A stretch of 64,000 bases of DNA from Myxococcales bacterium (GTDB taxonomy: Bacteria; Myxococcota_A; Polyangia; Polyangiales; Ga0077539). A program made the position numbers and the translations under genes. The notes under the pieces are model-generated. The model had not been told where the DNA came from and ran no database searches. It was given only the letters and a program-made list of their open reading frames with translations. Where the stretch lies: assembly GCA_016792845.1 (NCBI GenBank), contig JAEUKH010000012.1:1-64000 (forward strand). The letters run 5' to 3'. Every line of letters begins with the position of its first letter. Within the stretch, counting starts at the first letter, position 1. Below are positions 13,411 through 22,589 of the stretch, piece by piece.

Positions 13411-14733
13411 TCAGCGAGAGGCGGGGAGCACCCGCGCGATGGCCTCGGCCCGGGTGAGGGTCACTTGTTTGGCCTCGGGCGCCACGTCGTCGGCCATGGT
13501 CTTGAGCGAGACCGTGCCCGCGGCGACCTCGTTGCCGCCGAGGACGAACACGTAGTCAACCTTGAGGTCGTTGGCGCGGCGCATCTGGCTCTTCATCGAG
13601 CCGAAGCGCGTGTCGACGTGCGTCTCGACCCCGGCCCCGCGGAGGTCGCGGGCGAGGGCCAGGGCCGCCCCCAACACGGCCTGCTCGTCGGCCCGCGCGG
13701 CGGCCACCACGGCGACCCGGGTCGCGCGCGGCACCGACGCCTCGGGGGCCGCCAGGAGGAGCCGCTCGATGCCCATGGCGAAGCCCACCGCGGGCACGGG
13801 CTGCGCGGCCCCGAGGTCGGCGAAGAGGTCGTCGTAGCGGCCGCCGCCGCCGAGGGCGTCTTGGGCCCCGAGGGCGCCCGAGACGTCGACGATCTCGAAG
13901 ACCGTGCGGGTGTAATAATCGAGCCCGCGCACGAGGCTCGGGTCGACGGTGTAGGGCACCCCGAGGGCGTCGAGCATGGCGCAGACGGCCGCGAAATGGG
14001 CCTGGTCTTCGGCGCTGAGCGAGTCGGTGAGCGAGGGGGCCCCGGCCTTGGCGGCGATGTCGCGCGGGTCTTTGCTGTCGAGGATGCGCAGCGGGTTACG
14101 CTGGAGGCGGCTCTGGCTCTCGGGCGAGAGGGCGTCGAGCTGCGGGGTGAAGTGCGCGATGAGGGCGTCGCGGTACACCTTGCGGCTCGCGCGGGTGCCG
14201 AGCGAGTTGACCCTGACCCGGAAGGCGTTGACCCCGAGGGCCGAGAGAAAGCCCGCGGCGAGGGCGATCATCTCGGCGTCGGCGGCGGGCGAGGCGTCGC
14301 CGTAGAGCTCGGCCCCGACCTGGTGAAACTGACGGTAGCGCCCTTTGGCGGGGCGCTCGGCGCGAAACATCGGCCCCGCGTAGGCCCAACGCACCACAGG
14401 CTCGCGGGCCAGGGCGTTGTGCTCAAGGGCCGCCCGCACCGCCGAGGCCGTACCTTCGGGACGCAGCGACAGGTGGCGCCCGCCGCGGTCTTCGAAGGTG
14501 TACATCTCTTTTTCGACGATGTCGGTGGTGTCGCCCACGCCCCGCGAGAACAGGTCGGTGTACTCGCAGAGCGGCGGGCGGACCTCGCTGAAGCCGTAGC
14601 GCGACGCGTGGGAGAAGAAGGTCTGTTCGAGGTGCCGCCAGCGCTCGACGTGGAGCCAGCTCTCAGCCCCCGCCGGCGCCGAGACGCGCGGAAGGAGATC
14701 GTTCATCCCAGGGACGGCTTGCAGGGTCGCCAT
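13411..14733 (-). CDS. hisS: Histidyl-tRNA synthetase
   Basis: 440-residue class II aminoacyl-tRNA synthetase that charges tRNA-His. Motif 2 is MFRAERPAKGRYRQFHQVGA (about 122-141). The His-specific motifs are LVRGLDYYTRTVFE (267-280) and ALGGGGRYDDL (293-303). Motif 3 is GFAMGIERLLL (317-327). The C-terminal anticodon-binding domain includes VETHVDTRFGSMKSQMRRAN and VDYVFVLGGNEVAAGTVSLK. Length and order are standard. A TAGGGT hexamer lies 12 bp before the ATG on the minus strand. The N-terminal 71 bp overlap the 3' end of the large Cys-rich lipoprotein gene, and the next gene follows after 18 bp. Confidence 0.96.
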   Translation of the reverse strand: MATLQAVPGMNDLLPRVSAPAGAESWLHVERWRHLEQTFFSHASRYGFSEVRPPLCEYTDLFSRGVGDTTDIVEKEMYTFEDRGGRHLSLRPEGTASAVRAALEHNALAREPVVRWAYAGPMFRAERPAKGRYRQFHQVGAELYGDASPAADAEMIALAAGFLSALGVNAFRVRVNSLGTRASRKVYRDALIAHFTPQLDALSPESQSRLQRNPLRILDSKDPRDIAAKAGAPSLTDSLSAEDQAHFAAVCAMLDALGVPYTVDPSLVRGLDYYTRTVFEIVDVSGALGAQDALGGGGRYDDLFADLGAAQPVPAVGFAMGIERLLLAAPEASVPRATRVAVVAAARADEQAVLGAALALARDLRGAGVETHVDTRFGSMKSQMRRANDLKVDYVFVLGGNEVAAGTVSLKTMADDVAPEAKQVTLTRAEAIARVLPASR

Positions 14734-17700
14734 GATCGGGCGCGGACCCTAGACGCTCACGCGCCGAAGGGTCAAGCCGCTCGGCGGCCGTTTGCGCGTA
14801 ACACGCCGAACTCGAGCGGGGCCGCTGCCGGTCGGTGATGATCACGTTGAAGTTGATCGCGACGGTGTAGGCGCCGCCCGTGCTGTTGTAGCTGTCGACG
14901 GTGACGAGCCTGAGCCCCTGGCCCGACACCGTGATGCTGTTCACCACCGAGGCGCGCGGGTTCATGGTGCACTGGCCGTAGTCGTCGTTACACTGCTGGA
15001 AGCCCACCGCGCGGGTGTAGAGCACCGTGTCGTAGTTGGTGCCGCTCTCGCAGGTCGAGGCGTTGAAGCTCGTGCGGCCCGTCGACGGGCAGCCGCGCAT
15101 CCAGTAGGTGATCTCGTTGCCCGAGGCGCCCCCGCAGGTGCCCGAGAGGCTGCCCGTGCCGGTGAGGCTCCCGGTCTGGCGCTGGCTGCCGTAATCGAGG
15201 TAGCGCACGGTGCCGTTGCCCACGGGGTAGTGCTCGAAGACGACGTTGGCGGCGCCGAGACCGCCGTTGTGCCCGCCGAGCACGAGGTAGTAGGTGCCCG
15301 GCGCCAGCACCGCGGTGACCATCGAGCGGAGGCGCTCGTTGGGCTCATTGGTGCAGTTGGTGCTCGTGAGGTCGTCGTTGCAATAGACCACCCCGCTCGG
15401 GGCGCCGCTGTTGCTCATCGACGCCGAGCAGCTCGACGCGAAGTGCAGCACGGTGTCGAAGGCCGCGTTGCCCGCGGTGCTGGCGAAGACGATCTCGCGC
15501 TGCGTGAGGGTGAACACGTAGAACAGATCGCGCCCCGAGAACGAGTCGCACGAGGCCGCGAGGTTCGGCCCGGGCGCGGCGTAGGTGTTGACCCCGCGAA
15601 GGGTGAGCTGCGGCCCTTGGGCGAGGTTGATCGCCGTGGCGTTGGCGCAGAGGTCGTTGACCGGGCGGCAGGTCGAGGCCTGGCAGGTGTGCGCGTAGCC
15701 GGTCTCGCGGGTCTGGGGGTCGCAGGTGCTGCCGCAGGCGCCGCAGTTGGCGCTGTCGCTCGTGAGGTTCACCTCGCAGCCGTCGCCGACGCTACCGTTG
15801 CAGTTGGCGAAGCCCGCGGTGCAGGCGCCGATGCCGCAGGTGTAGCCGTTGAAGATCACCGAGCGGGTGCAGGTCGGGGTGGCGACGTTGGGGCGGGCGC
15901 AGCTGTTGCCGCAGGCGCCGCAGTTGTTCGGGTCGTCGATGCGCACCTCGCAGCCGTTGCGGCGCAGGTCGCCGTCGCAGTTGAGGTAGCCCGCCGCGCA
16001 GGTGCCCACGCAGGCCCCGGCGCTGCACGCGCTGCCCACCACGTTGGTGCCCGCGCACGCCGCGTTGCACGCCCCGCAGTGCACGGCCGAGGTGTTGAGG
16101 TCGACCTCGCATCCGTTGGCGGGGTTGCCGTCGCAGTCGCCGAAGCCCGCGTTGCATCGGAGCACCGCGCAGGCGCCGCCGGCGCAGGTGGCGGTCGCGT
16201 TGGCGAGGTTGCAGACGTTGCCGCAGCGCCCGCACGAGGTGACGGTGCTCGTGAGGTTGGTCTCGCATCCGTTGGCGGGGTTGCCGTCGCAGTTGCCGAA
16301 GCCGGCGTTGCAGCTCGCGATGCCGCAGGCGCCGCCGAGGCACGCGGCGACGGCGTTGGCCGGGGCGCAGAGCGCGTTGCAGGCGCCGCAGTGGGCGACG
16401 GTGTTGGTGAGGTTGGTCTCGCAGCCGTTGGCGTTGTTGCCGTCGCAGCTCGCGAAGCCGGGGTTGCAGCTCCCGATGGTGCAGGCGCTGCGGGCGCAGG
16501 CGGCGGTGCCGTTGCTGACCGCGGGGCAGGTCGTGCCGCAGGCGCCGCAGTGCGCGGGGTCGCTCGCGGTGTTGACGCAGCTGCCGCTGCAGAACGTGAG
16601 CGGGGTCTGACAGATGTTCGAGCAGGTGCCGTTCGAGCAGACCTGCCCGGAGCCGCAGGCCCGACCGCAGGCGCCGCAGTGCGCGGTGGTGGTGTTGAGG
16701 TTGGTCTCGCATCCGTTGGCGGCGTTGTTGTCGCAGTTGCCGAAGCCCGCGTTGCAGCTCGCGACCGAGCACGCGCCGTTGGTGCAGCCCGCGGTGGCGT
16801 TGGCGAGGGCGCAGACGCGGCCGCACATGCCGCACGCCGACGGGGTGGTGTTGGTGTTGGTCTCGCATCCGTTGGCGGTGTTGTTGTCGCAGTTGGCGAA
16901 GCCCGTCGCGCAGGCCCCGATGGCGCACTGACCGCTCATGCACGCCGGGGTGGCGTTGGCGAGGCTGCACGCGCGGCCGCAGGCCCCGCAGGCCGAGACG
17001 GTGCTCGACAGGTTGGTCTCGCACCCGTTGGCGGCGTTGTTGTCGCAGTTGCCGAAGCCCGCGTTGCAGGCCGCGATGGCGCACTGGCTGCTCGCGCAGG
17101 CTGCGGTGGCGTTGCTGAGGGCGCAGGCGCGGCCGCAGGCCCCGCACGAGGTCGCGGTGCTGGTGAGGTTGGTCTCGCATCCGTTGGCGACGTTGTTGTC
17201 GCAGTTGCCGAAGCCCGCGTTGCAGCCGAGGGTGCAGGCGCCGCTCGCGCAGGCCGCGGTGCCGTTCGCCGAGGGGCACGCGTTGGCGCAGCGGCCGCAG
17301 TGGAGGGGGCTGGTGGCGAGGTTGGTCTCGCATCCGTTGGCGGGGTCGCCGTCGCAGTCGCCGAAGCCCGCGTTGCAGGCCGCGACGGTGCATCGCCCGC
17401 TCGCGCAGGCCGCGGTGGCGTTGGCGAGGCTGCACGCGCGGCCGCAGGCCCCGCAGGCCGAGACGGTGCTCGTGAGGTTGGTCTCGCATCCGTTGGCGGC
17501 GTTGCCGTCGCAGTTGCCGAAGCCTGCGTTGCAGCTCGCGACGGCGCACTGGCTGGCGCTGCACACCGGCGTGGCGTTGGCGAGGCTGCACGCGCGGCCG
17601 CACGCGCCGCACGAACTCGCGGTGGTGGCGAGGCTGGTCTCGCATCCGTTGGCGGGGTTGCCGTCGCAGTCACCGAAGCCCGCGTTGCAGGCGAAGCTGC

Positions 17701-19144
17701 ACGCGCCGCTGGCGCATCGCGCGCTGGCGTTGGCGGGGGCCTGGCAGACGCGGCCGCAGCCGCCGCAGTGTGAGACGTTGCTCTGGAGGTCGGCGCAGAC
17801 GCCGTCGCAGTTGGTGGTCGACCCGGTGCAGTTCGAGACGCAGCTCCCGCTTGAGCAGACGAGGCCGCGGTTGCAGAGGTTGCCGCACTGGCCGCAGTTC
17901 GACGCGTTGGCGTTGGTGTTGACCTCGCACCCGTCGGCGGGGTCGTTGTTGCAGTCTGCGAAGCCCGGGGCGCAGCTGAAGCCGCAGCGCCCCTCGACGC
18001 AGGTGGGCGCGGCGTTGGCGGGGGCCGAGCACGCGCGGCCGCACATGCCGCAGGCGGTGGCGGTGATGCCGAGGTTGGTCTCGCATCCGTTGTCGCGGTT
18101 GCCGTCACAATCGCCGAAGCTGGTCTGACAGGTGATGGCGCACTGGCCGGTCATGCACGCGGGCTGGCCGTTCGAGCCGGCCTGGCACGAGACGCCGCAG
18201 GCCCCGCAGTTCGACGCGTCACGGGGCAGCTCGGCCTCGCAGCCGTTGGCCGCGTTTTGATCGCAGTCGGCGTAGCGTTGGGTGTCGCTGCAACGGGCCA
18301 CGCAGCGCCCTTCGACGCAGCTCGCCTCGGCGTTGGGCCCCGAGGGGCACCGCTGATCGCACTGACCGCAGTGATTCGGGTCGCGCCGCAGGTCGACGCA
18401 CGAGGCGCCGCAGGCCGTGGGGGTCTCGCCGCCGCACGACGACGCGCACCGCGCGCTGGCGCCCTCGCGCACGCACAGGGCCGCGCTGCCGGTGCACTGC
18501 ACGTTGCACGCGCCGCAGGTCTCGGGCCGCGAGAGGTCGGCCTCGCAGCCGTTCTCGGGGTTGCCGTCGCAGTCTGCGAAGCCCTGGGCGCAGGCGTACT
18601 GACAGCGCCCCGCGGCGCAGCTCGCGGTGGCGTTGGGGCCGGGTCGGCACACGTTGCCGCAGGCGCCGCAGTGGTTGAGGCTCGTGGCGAGCTCGGCCTC
18701 GCAGCCGTTGCGTCGGTCGCCGTCGCAGTTGCTGAACCCCGAAGGGCAGATCAGCTCGCAGGTGCCGCTCTGACAGGTCAGGTACGGGTTGATGACGTTG
18801 CAGTCATAGCTGGTACGACACTCGCTTTGGCACCGGCCGTCGCGGGTGCACGTCGTGCTCGCCGGGCAATCGCTCGCATACTGGCACGTCGGCTCTTCAG
18901 TGCCCGGAACGCAGATCCGCACCGCGCCCCCCGGCGCCGCGACGCAGTTCATCCCGCTCGGGCAGGGGTTCGCGTCGGAGCACGAGGCGCGGCAAAACTC
19001 GCTGATGCACACCAGCGGCGCCTCACACTCGGTGTCAAAGCTACACTGCCCGCGCGGCACCTCGCGCGACGTGCAGCCCGACGCCGCCACCAGGGCCGCC
19101 AACGCGCCGAAGCCAAACAAGCGAAAGACAAGCGATTTCATCAT
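14663..19144 (-). CDS. Giant Cys-rich repeat lipoprotein (17 NGCE repeats)
   Basis: 1,493 residues. The start MMKSLVFRLFGFGALAALVA leads into lipobox VAASGC, so it is lipid-anchored and exported. Residues about 30-110 hold small Cys modules (QCSFDTECEAPLVCISEFC) of the Dickkopf-like kind. Then come 17 repeats of about 48-52 residues, each with a core such as GFGNCDGNAANGCETNLTST, ACGACGRACSLANAT and CASGRC. About eight Cys per unit suggests disulfide-stabilised beads, and Asn/Asp clusters could bind calcium. A C-terminal region (about 1200-1450) has pre-peptidase-like beta-sandwich features (DLFYVFTLTQREIVFASTAG, APGTYYLVLGGHNGG). The final ~48 residues overlap hisS and look non-conserved. 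I infer a surface or adhesion role, not an enzyme. Confidence 0.85.
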   Translation of the reverse strand: MMKSLVFRLFGFGALAALVAASGCTSREVPRGQCSFDTECEAPLVCISEFCRASCSDANPCPSGMNCVAAPGGAVRICVPGTEEPTCQYASDCPASTTCTRDGRCQSECRTSYDCNVINPYLTCQSGTCELICPSGFSNCDGDRRNGCEAELATSLNHCGACGNVCRPGPNATASCAAGRCQYACAQGFADCDGNPENGCEADLSRPETCGACNVQCTGSAALCVREGASARCASSCGGETPTACGASCVDLRRDPNHCGQCDQRCPSGPNAEASCVEGRCVARCSDTQRYADCDQNAANGCEAELPRDASNCGACGVSCQAGSNGQPACMTGQCAITCQTSFGDCDGNRDNGCETNLGITATACGMCGRACSAPANAAPTCVEGRCGFSCAPGFADCNNDPADGCEVNTNANASNCGQCGNLCNRGLVCSSGSCVSNCTGSTTNCDGVCADLQSNVSHCGGCGRVCQAPANASARCASGACSFACNAGFGDCDGNPANGCETSLATTASSCGACGRACSLANATPVCSASQCAVASCNAGFGNCDGNAANGCETNLTSTVSACGACGRACSLANATAACASGRCTVAACNAGFGDCDGDPANGCETNLATSPLHCGRCANACPSANGTAACASGACTLGCNAGFGNCDNNVANGCETNLTSTATSCGACGRACALSNATAACASSQCAIAACNAGFGNCDNNAANGCETNLSSTVSACGACGRACSLANATPACMSGQCAIGACATGFANCDNNTANGCETNTNTTPSACGMCGRVCALANATAGCTNGACSVASCNAGFGNCDNNAANGCETNLNTTTAHCGACGRACGSGQVCSNGTCSNICQTPLTFCSGSCVNTASDPAHCGACGTTCPAVSNGTAACARSACTIGSCNPGFASCDGNNANGCETNLTNTVAHCGACNALCAPANAVAACLGGACGIASCNAGFGNCDGNPANGCETNLTSTVTSCGRCGNVCNLANATATCAGGACAVLRCNAGFGDCDGNPANGCEVDLNTSAVHCGACNAACAGTNVVGSACSAGACVGTCAAGYLNCDGDLRRNGCEVRIDDPNNCGACGNSCARPNVATPTCTRSVIFNGYTCGIGACTAGFANCNGSVGDGCEVNLTSDSANCGACGSTCDPQTRETGYAHTCQASTCRPVNDLCANATAINLAQGPQLTLRGVNTYAAPGPNLAASCDSFSGRDLFYVFTLTQREIVFASTAGNAAFDTVLHFASSCSASMSNSGAPSGVVYCNDDLTSTNCTNEPNERLRSMVTAVLAPGTYYLVLGGHNGGLGAANVVFEHYPVGNGTVRYLDYGSQRQTGSLTGTGSLSGTCGGASGNEITYWMRGCPSTGRTSFNASTCESGTNYDTVLYTRAVGFQQCNDDYGQCTMNPRASVVNSITVSGQGLRLVTVDSYNSTGGAYTVAINFNVIITDRQRPRSSSACYAQTAAERLDPSARERLGSAPDHGDPASRPWDERSPSARLGAGGG

Positions 19145-19329
19145 AGACGCACCGTCGGTCGACGCCGCGGCGCGAGTGGCCCAGGGTGCCCTCGCTCCTC
19201 CGCGCGCGATCGTCGGTACATCATGCCACGACACGGCGTGGGTCAACCCGGTGCCGCCCATGAAACGACCCTTCACCTTGTGCGCGCGCCAGTGTTGGTT
19301 TCACCCCGGGCTGTGGTAGAGAGCGGTCG

Positions 19330-20157
19330 ATGGCGTCGAGGCTCGCAAAAGGCTTGGTGGCGTTGGCCCTCTCTGGGGTGCTCGGTTCGTGCGCAGACTA
19401 TGGCGACACGGTCTGTGACGAGCCGTCGGGGGGCTGTTTTCGCACAAACAACTCGCAGGCCCTGACCCTGCGGGTGGTGCGGGCCCGCAACCCGCCGCTG
19501 CCCGAGGGGAGCCCGGTGAACGTGCGCTCGGTGATCGTCACCGCGTACGACAGCTACGACGAAGACATGTCGGGCTCGGTGGGCGCGCTCTACGCGCAAG
19601 AGTACTCGCCGGTGGGCGACGCGACCGACCCGTGGGCCCCGTGCCCCATCACCGCCGACCGCCGGTACCGGGTGTGTGCGATTTCGTTGTTCTCTCCGAC
19701 CCTCGCGCCGACGAGCTTCATCCCCCGGGCGGGCGACATCGTCGACCTCGTGGGCGGGGCCTACGACGAGTTCGACTGCTCGGGCGTCTGCGGGAGCCCG
19801 CCGCAGCCTTTCGCCAACGGCCGCTTCATCCCCCAGGTGAGCCGCGGCACGGCCCGCCAGGCCGGGGTCGCCACGGCGCCGACGCCCCTCGCGGTGACCC
19901 TCGACGACATCGTGAACCACAACGCCGAGCTCATGGGCATCCTCGTGACGGTCGAGAACGTCACCCTCATGGGGGCGCCCGACCGACGCGGCGAGATCGC
20001 TCTCACGGCGGGGCGCGACGGGCTGAAGCTCACGCAAGAATTCACCCCCATCGCCGACGCGGCGGCGGGCACGCGCTTCTCGCGCATCACGGGCGTGGTG
20101 ACCTTCTTCTACGGGCCCAAGCTCGTGCCGCGCTCGACCGCCGACCTCGTCCGCTGA
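19330..20157 (+). CDS. Lipoprotein of unknown function, 275 residues
   Basis: The N-terminus MASRLAKGLVALALSGVLGS followed by Cys is a typical lipoprotein signal with lipobox VLGSC. The mature part is beta-rich: LTLRVVRARNPPLPEGSPVN, VRSVIVTAYDSYDEDMSG, and near the end AELMGILVTVENVTLMGAPD and RFSRITGVVTFFYGPKLVPR. The last region resembles the OB-like domain (G-x-x-V-T-V-E-x-V) seen in secreted nuclease-associated and DUF5689-type proteins of myxobacteria and Bacteroidetes, but I would not assign activity. TAGAGA at 19317-19322 sits 7 bp before the ATG, with TTGGTT 16 bp further upstream as a possible -35. It diverges from the giant Cys-rich lipoprotein and precedes sppA by 53 bp. Confidence 0.75.
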   Translation: MASRLAKGLVALALSGVLGSCADYGDTVCDEPSGGCFRTNNSQALTLRVVRARNPPLPEGSPVNVRSVIVTAYDSYDEDMSGSVGALYAQEYSPVGDATDPWAPCPITADRRYRVCAISLFSPTLAPTSFIPRAGDIVDLVGGAYDEFDCSGVCGSPPQPFANGRFIPQVSRGTARQAGVATAPTPLAVTLDDIVNHNAELMGILVTVENVTLMGAPDRRGEIALTAGRDGLKLTQEFTPIADAAAGTRFSRITGVVTFFYGPKLVPRSTADLVR

Positions 20158-20210
20158 AAATCATCGCGGCGCTACCGCGCGGGGTGAGAGGGCACTAGGC
20201 TGCGCGCCCT

Positions 20211-21929
20211 ATGATGTTGCGTGCGCTGGTAGGCAATACCGTTCGTGCTGTGCTCTGGCCGCTGCTCGCGCTGCGGCGGCATCTCGTGGTGCCCGGCGGC
20301 GCGTGGGTGAGCCTCACCCTCGAAGGCCCGGTGAGCGAGATCGAGCGGCCGTTGCCGCGCATTCCGAATGTGCGCGAGCTGTTGCTGCGGGGGCGGCCGA
20401 AGCAGAAGACCACCGTGGCGGGGCTGCGCCGTCTCGGGCGGGGCCTCTGCGACGACGATCGCGTCGCGGGGGTGCTCCTGCGCATCGACGCGCTCGAGTG
20501 CGGGTGGGCCGTGGCGGTCTCGCTCCGCGAATGGATCGCCTCGCTCCGCGCGGGGGGCAAGCGCGTGGTGGCCTGGCTCCCTGACGGCGCCTCACCGCGC
20601 GAGTATTTCGTCGCCCTCGCGGCCGAGAAGATCGTGGCCGGGCCCGCGAGCAGCCTCAGCCCGCTCGGGTTCGCCTCGGGCATCACCTTCGTGCGCGGGC
20701 TCCTGGCCCGCGGCGGCATCGACGCCGAGGTCTTCGCGCGCCGCGAGTTCAAGTCTGCGGCCGAGTCGCTGACCCGAGACTCGTACAGCGAGGCCAACCG
20801 CATGCAGACCGAAGCCCTCCTCGATACGCTCTACGACACCATGCTGAGGGCCATGGTGTCGGGGCGGGGCCTCGACGAGACCAAGGTTCGCGCCCTGCTC
20901 GAAGGCGGGCCCTTCGGGGCCGACGACGCGAAGGCCGAAGGCCTCGTCGACGCCGTGGCCTACGAAGACGAGCTGCCCACGGCGCTCGGTCACGAGAAGC
21001 TGAAGCTCGTACCCGCGGCGCGCTTCCTCGTGAGCGCGATGGCTACAGATTTTCGCGCCATCGAGCCCTCACGCCGGGTGGCCGTGGTCGAGGTGCGCGG
21101 GCTCATCGTCTCGAAGGCGAACGGCGGCCTCGGCGAGATGGCCGACGCGCGGAGCATCATCGCGGCCCTGCGCCTCGCGCGCCGCGACCCGACGGTGGGC
21201 GCGGTGGTCTTGCACATCGACTCGTCGGGGGGCAGCGCGCTGGCGAGCGACCAGATCGCCCGCGAGGTCGAGCGCCTCGCCGAGAAGAAGAAGGTCGTCG
21301 CGTACTTCTCGAACGTCGCGGCCTCGGGCGGGTACTACATCGCGGCCCTGGCCCATGAGATCGTGGCGCAGCCGACCACCGTCACGGGCTCCATCGGGGT
21401 GATCGCGATCCGCTTCCAGGCGGTGCGCGCGCTCGAGAAGCTCGACCTGCGCCGTGAGGTCATCCGTCGGGGTGAGCGGGCCGATCTCAACTCGCCCTAC
21501 CGCGCCCTCAACGCGGGCGACCGCGAGGCCATCGACCGCGAGATCGACGCTTTCTACACCCGCTTCGTCGCCATCGTGGCCCGCGGGCGCCAGAAGAGCG
21601 TCGAGGTCATCGAGCCCCTCGCCCGGGGGCGCGTGTACGCCGGGCGCGACGCCCTCGCGGCGGGCCTCGTTGATCAGCTGGGGGGCTTCGACCTCGCCGT
21701 GACCCGCGCGAAAGACCTCGCCGGGGGGCGCTTCGCCGAAGCGCCGGTGGTGCTCATGGCCCTCGGAGAGACGCCTCCGGCGGCCGAGGTGAAGGCCGCG
21801 GTGCCCGAGGCCGTGTGGCGGGTGGTCGAAGGCCTCGGCATCGAGCGCGCCGAGCTCGACTGGCTAAGCCTCTCGCTCAGCGCGCCCACCGAGCACCTCT
21901 TCGCGCTCTGCGAGGCGCCGCGACCCTGA
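20211..21929 (+). CDS. sppA: Signal peptide peptidase SppA, 67K type (peptidase S49)
   Basis: 572 residues, the double-domain form of the membrane serine protease that degrades released signal peptides. The Lys/Ser dyad is visible across the two domains: general base K181 in FARREFKSAAESLTRDS and nucleophile S372 in VAASGGYYIAALAHEIVAQP. Additional S49 features are VVLHIDSSGGSALASDQIAR, TTVTGSIGVIAIRFQ and GRVYAGRDALAAGLVDQLGG. The N-terminal hydrophobic segment (VRAVLWPLLAL) is a membrane anchor. TAGGCT ends 9 bp before the ATG, suggesting a very short leader. It converges on a small exported protein with 3 bp between stops. Confidence 0.93.
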   Translation: MMLRALVGNTVRAVLWPLLALRRHLVVPGGAWVSLTLEGPVSEIERPLPRIPNVRELLLRGRPKQKTTVAGLRRLGRGLCDDDRVAGVLLRIDALECGWAVAVSLREWIASLRAGGKRVVAWLPDGASPREYFVALAAEKIVAGPASSLSPLGFASGITFVRGLLARGGIDAEVFARREFKSAAESLTRDSYSEANRMQTEALLDTLYDTMLRAMVSGRGLDETKVRALLEGGPFGADDAKAEGLVDAVAYEDELPTALGHEKLKLVPAARFLVSAMATDFRAIEPSRRVAVVEVRGLIVSKANGGLGEMADARSIIAALRLARRDPTVGAVVLHIDSSGGSALASDQIAREVERLAEKKKVVAYFSNVAASGGYYIAALAHEIVAQPTTVTGSIGVIAIRFQAVRALEKLDLRREVIRRGERADLNSPYRALNAGDREAIDREIDAFYTRFVAIVARGRQKSVEVIEPLARGRVYAGRDALAAGLVDQLGGFDLAVTRAKDLAGGRFAEAPVVLMALGETPPAAEVKAAVPEAVWRVVEGLGIERAELDWLSLSLSAPTEHLFALCEAPRP

Positions 21930-21932
21930 GGC

Positions 21933-22331
21933 TCAGCGCCAGCGGCCGGGCTGCATCTCCCAACGACCGCCGCGGCGCACCCAGCGGGGCTCGACCCAGC
22001 GGGCGCGGGGGCGGGGCGGAGCCTCCCAGCGGCCGGGCGTCCAGACGTGCTGGCTGCCGTTCCAGCTCCAGAAGCCGGGGATCCAGTTTTGGCCCGCGAC
22101 GGGGGGGCGGCCGTGACGCTCGACCCGGCCGCGGGGCGGCGCCGTGGTCGTGTACACCGTGGTGGTCTGGCCCGGCTGCGCCATCGGGGCGGGCATCGCA
22201 GGCGGCATCATCGGCTGAGCCACCACCACCGGCGGCGGCGGGGCGGGGCGGGCGTACCGCTGGGCGCTCGCCGTGAGCGGGAGCATCATCAATCCGAGCG
22301 TCAGCGAGACCGAACGACTGAGAGTGTTCAT
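21933..22331 (-). CDS. Secreted YXWGXW-repeat protein
   Basis: 132 residues from ATG 22331 (MNTLSRSVSLTLGLMMLPLT), a signal peptide cleaved after ASA. A Pro/Gln/Met-rich linker (RPAPPPPVVVAQPMMPPAMP) follows, then Trp motifs NWIPGFWSWNGSQHVWTPGR, W and RARWVEPRWVRRGGRWEMQP. The last three Trp-containing units match the YXWGXW / BcpO-related repeat seen in small periplasmic or outer-membrane-associated proteins (typically G-x-W-x-W...W-x-P-G-x-W). Function of the family is not established. It lies tail to tail with sppA. Confidence 0.75.
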   Translation of the reverse strand: MNTLSRSVSLTLGLMMLPLTASAQRYARPAPPPPVVVAQPMMPPAMPAPMAQPGQTTTVYTTTAPPRGRVERHGRPPVAGQNWIPGFWSWNGSQHVWTPGRWEAPPRPRARWVEPRWVRRGGRWEMQPGRWR

Positions 22332-22589
22332 GCTCGGCGCGCCCTTGCCGATTCGGTGCCAGCTCGGGCCCGAGACACGAAGGCTCGCAAAACGAGGCCC
22401 GCGGGTGGGGCCCTGCGGCGCGCGCCGCGCGGCCTGCGGCGTCAGCCCTGACAACACCTGTCGGCATCTCTGACAGCGCGGCGCCCCGAGCGCAGCCGCG
22501 CTTATGAATTCACGCAAACCCTGCCGTCGAGGCGCAAGGGCTGCTGTGTCATCATGTGCCGAGTTGTGCGGTTTGAAGCCCGAAGGGGC

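Noticed and set aside
14792..17773. 993-codon open frame on the plus strand opposite the Cys-rich lipoprotein
   Set aside because: It is the antisense shadow of the 50-residue repeats: Val/Ala/Gly/Arg only, periodic with the repeats, no motif and no plausible start context. The minus-strand frame has a lipobox and conserved Cys pattern.
22332..22589. Search for a gene or RNA in this 258-bp gap
   Set aside because: Only short GC-rich inverted repeats were seen; no tRNA arms, no T-run and no open frame with protein character.
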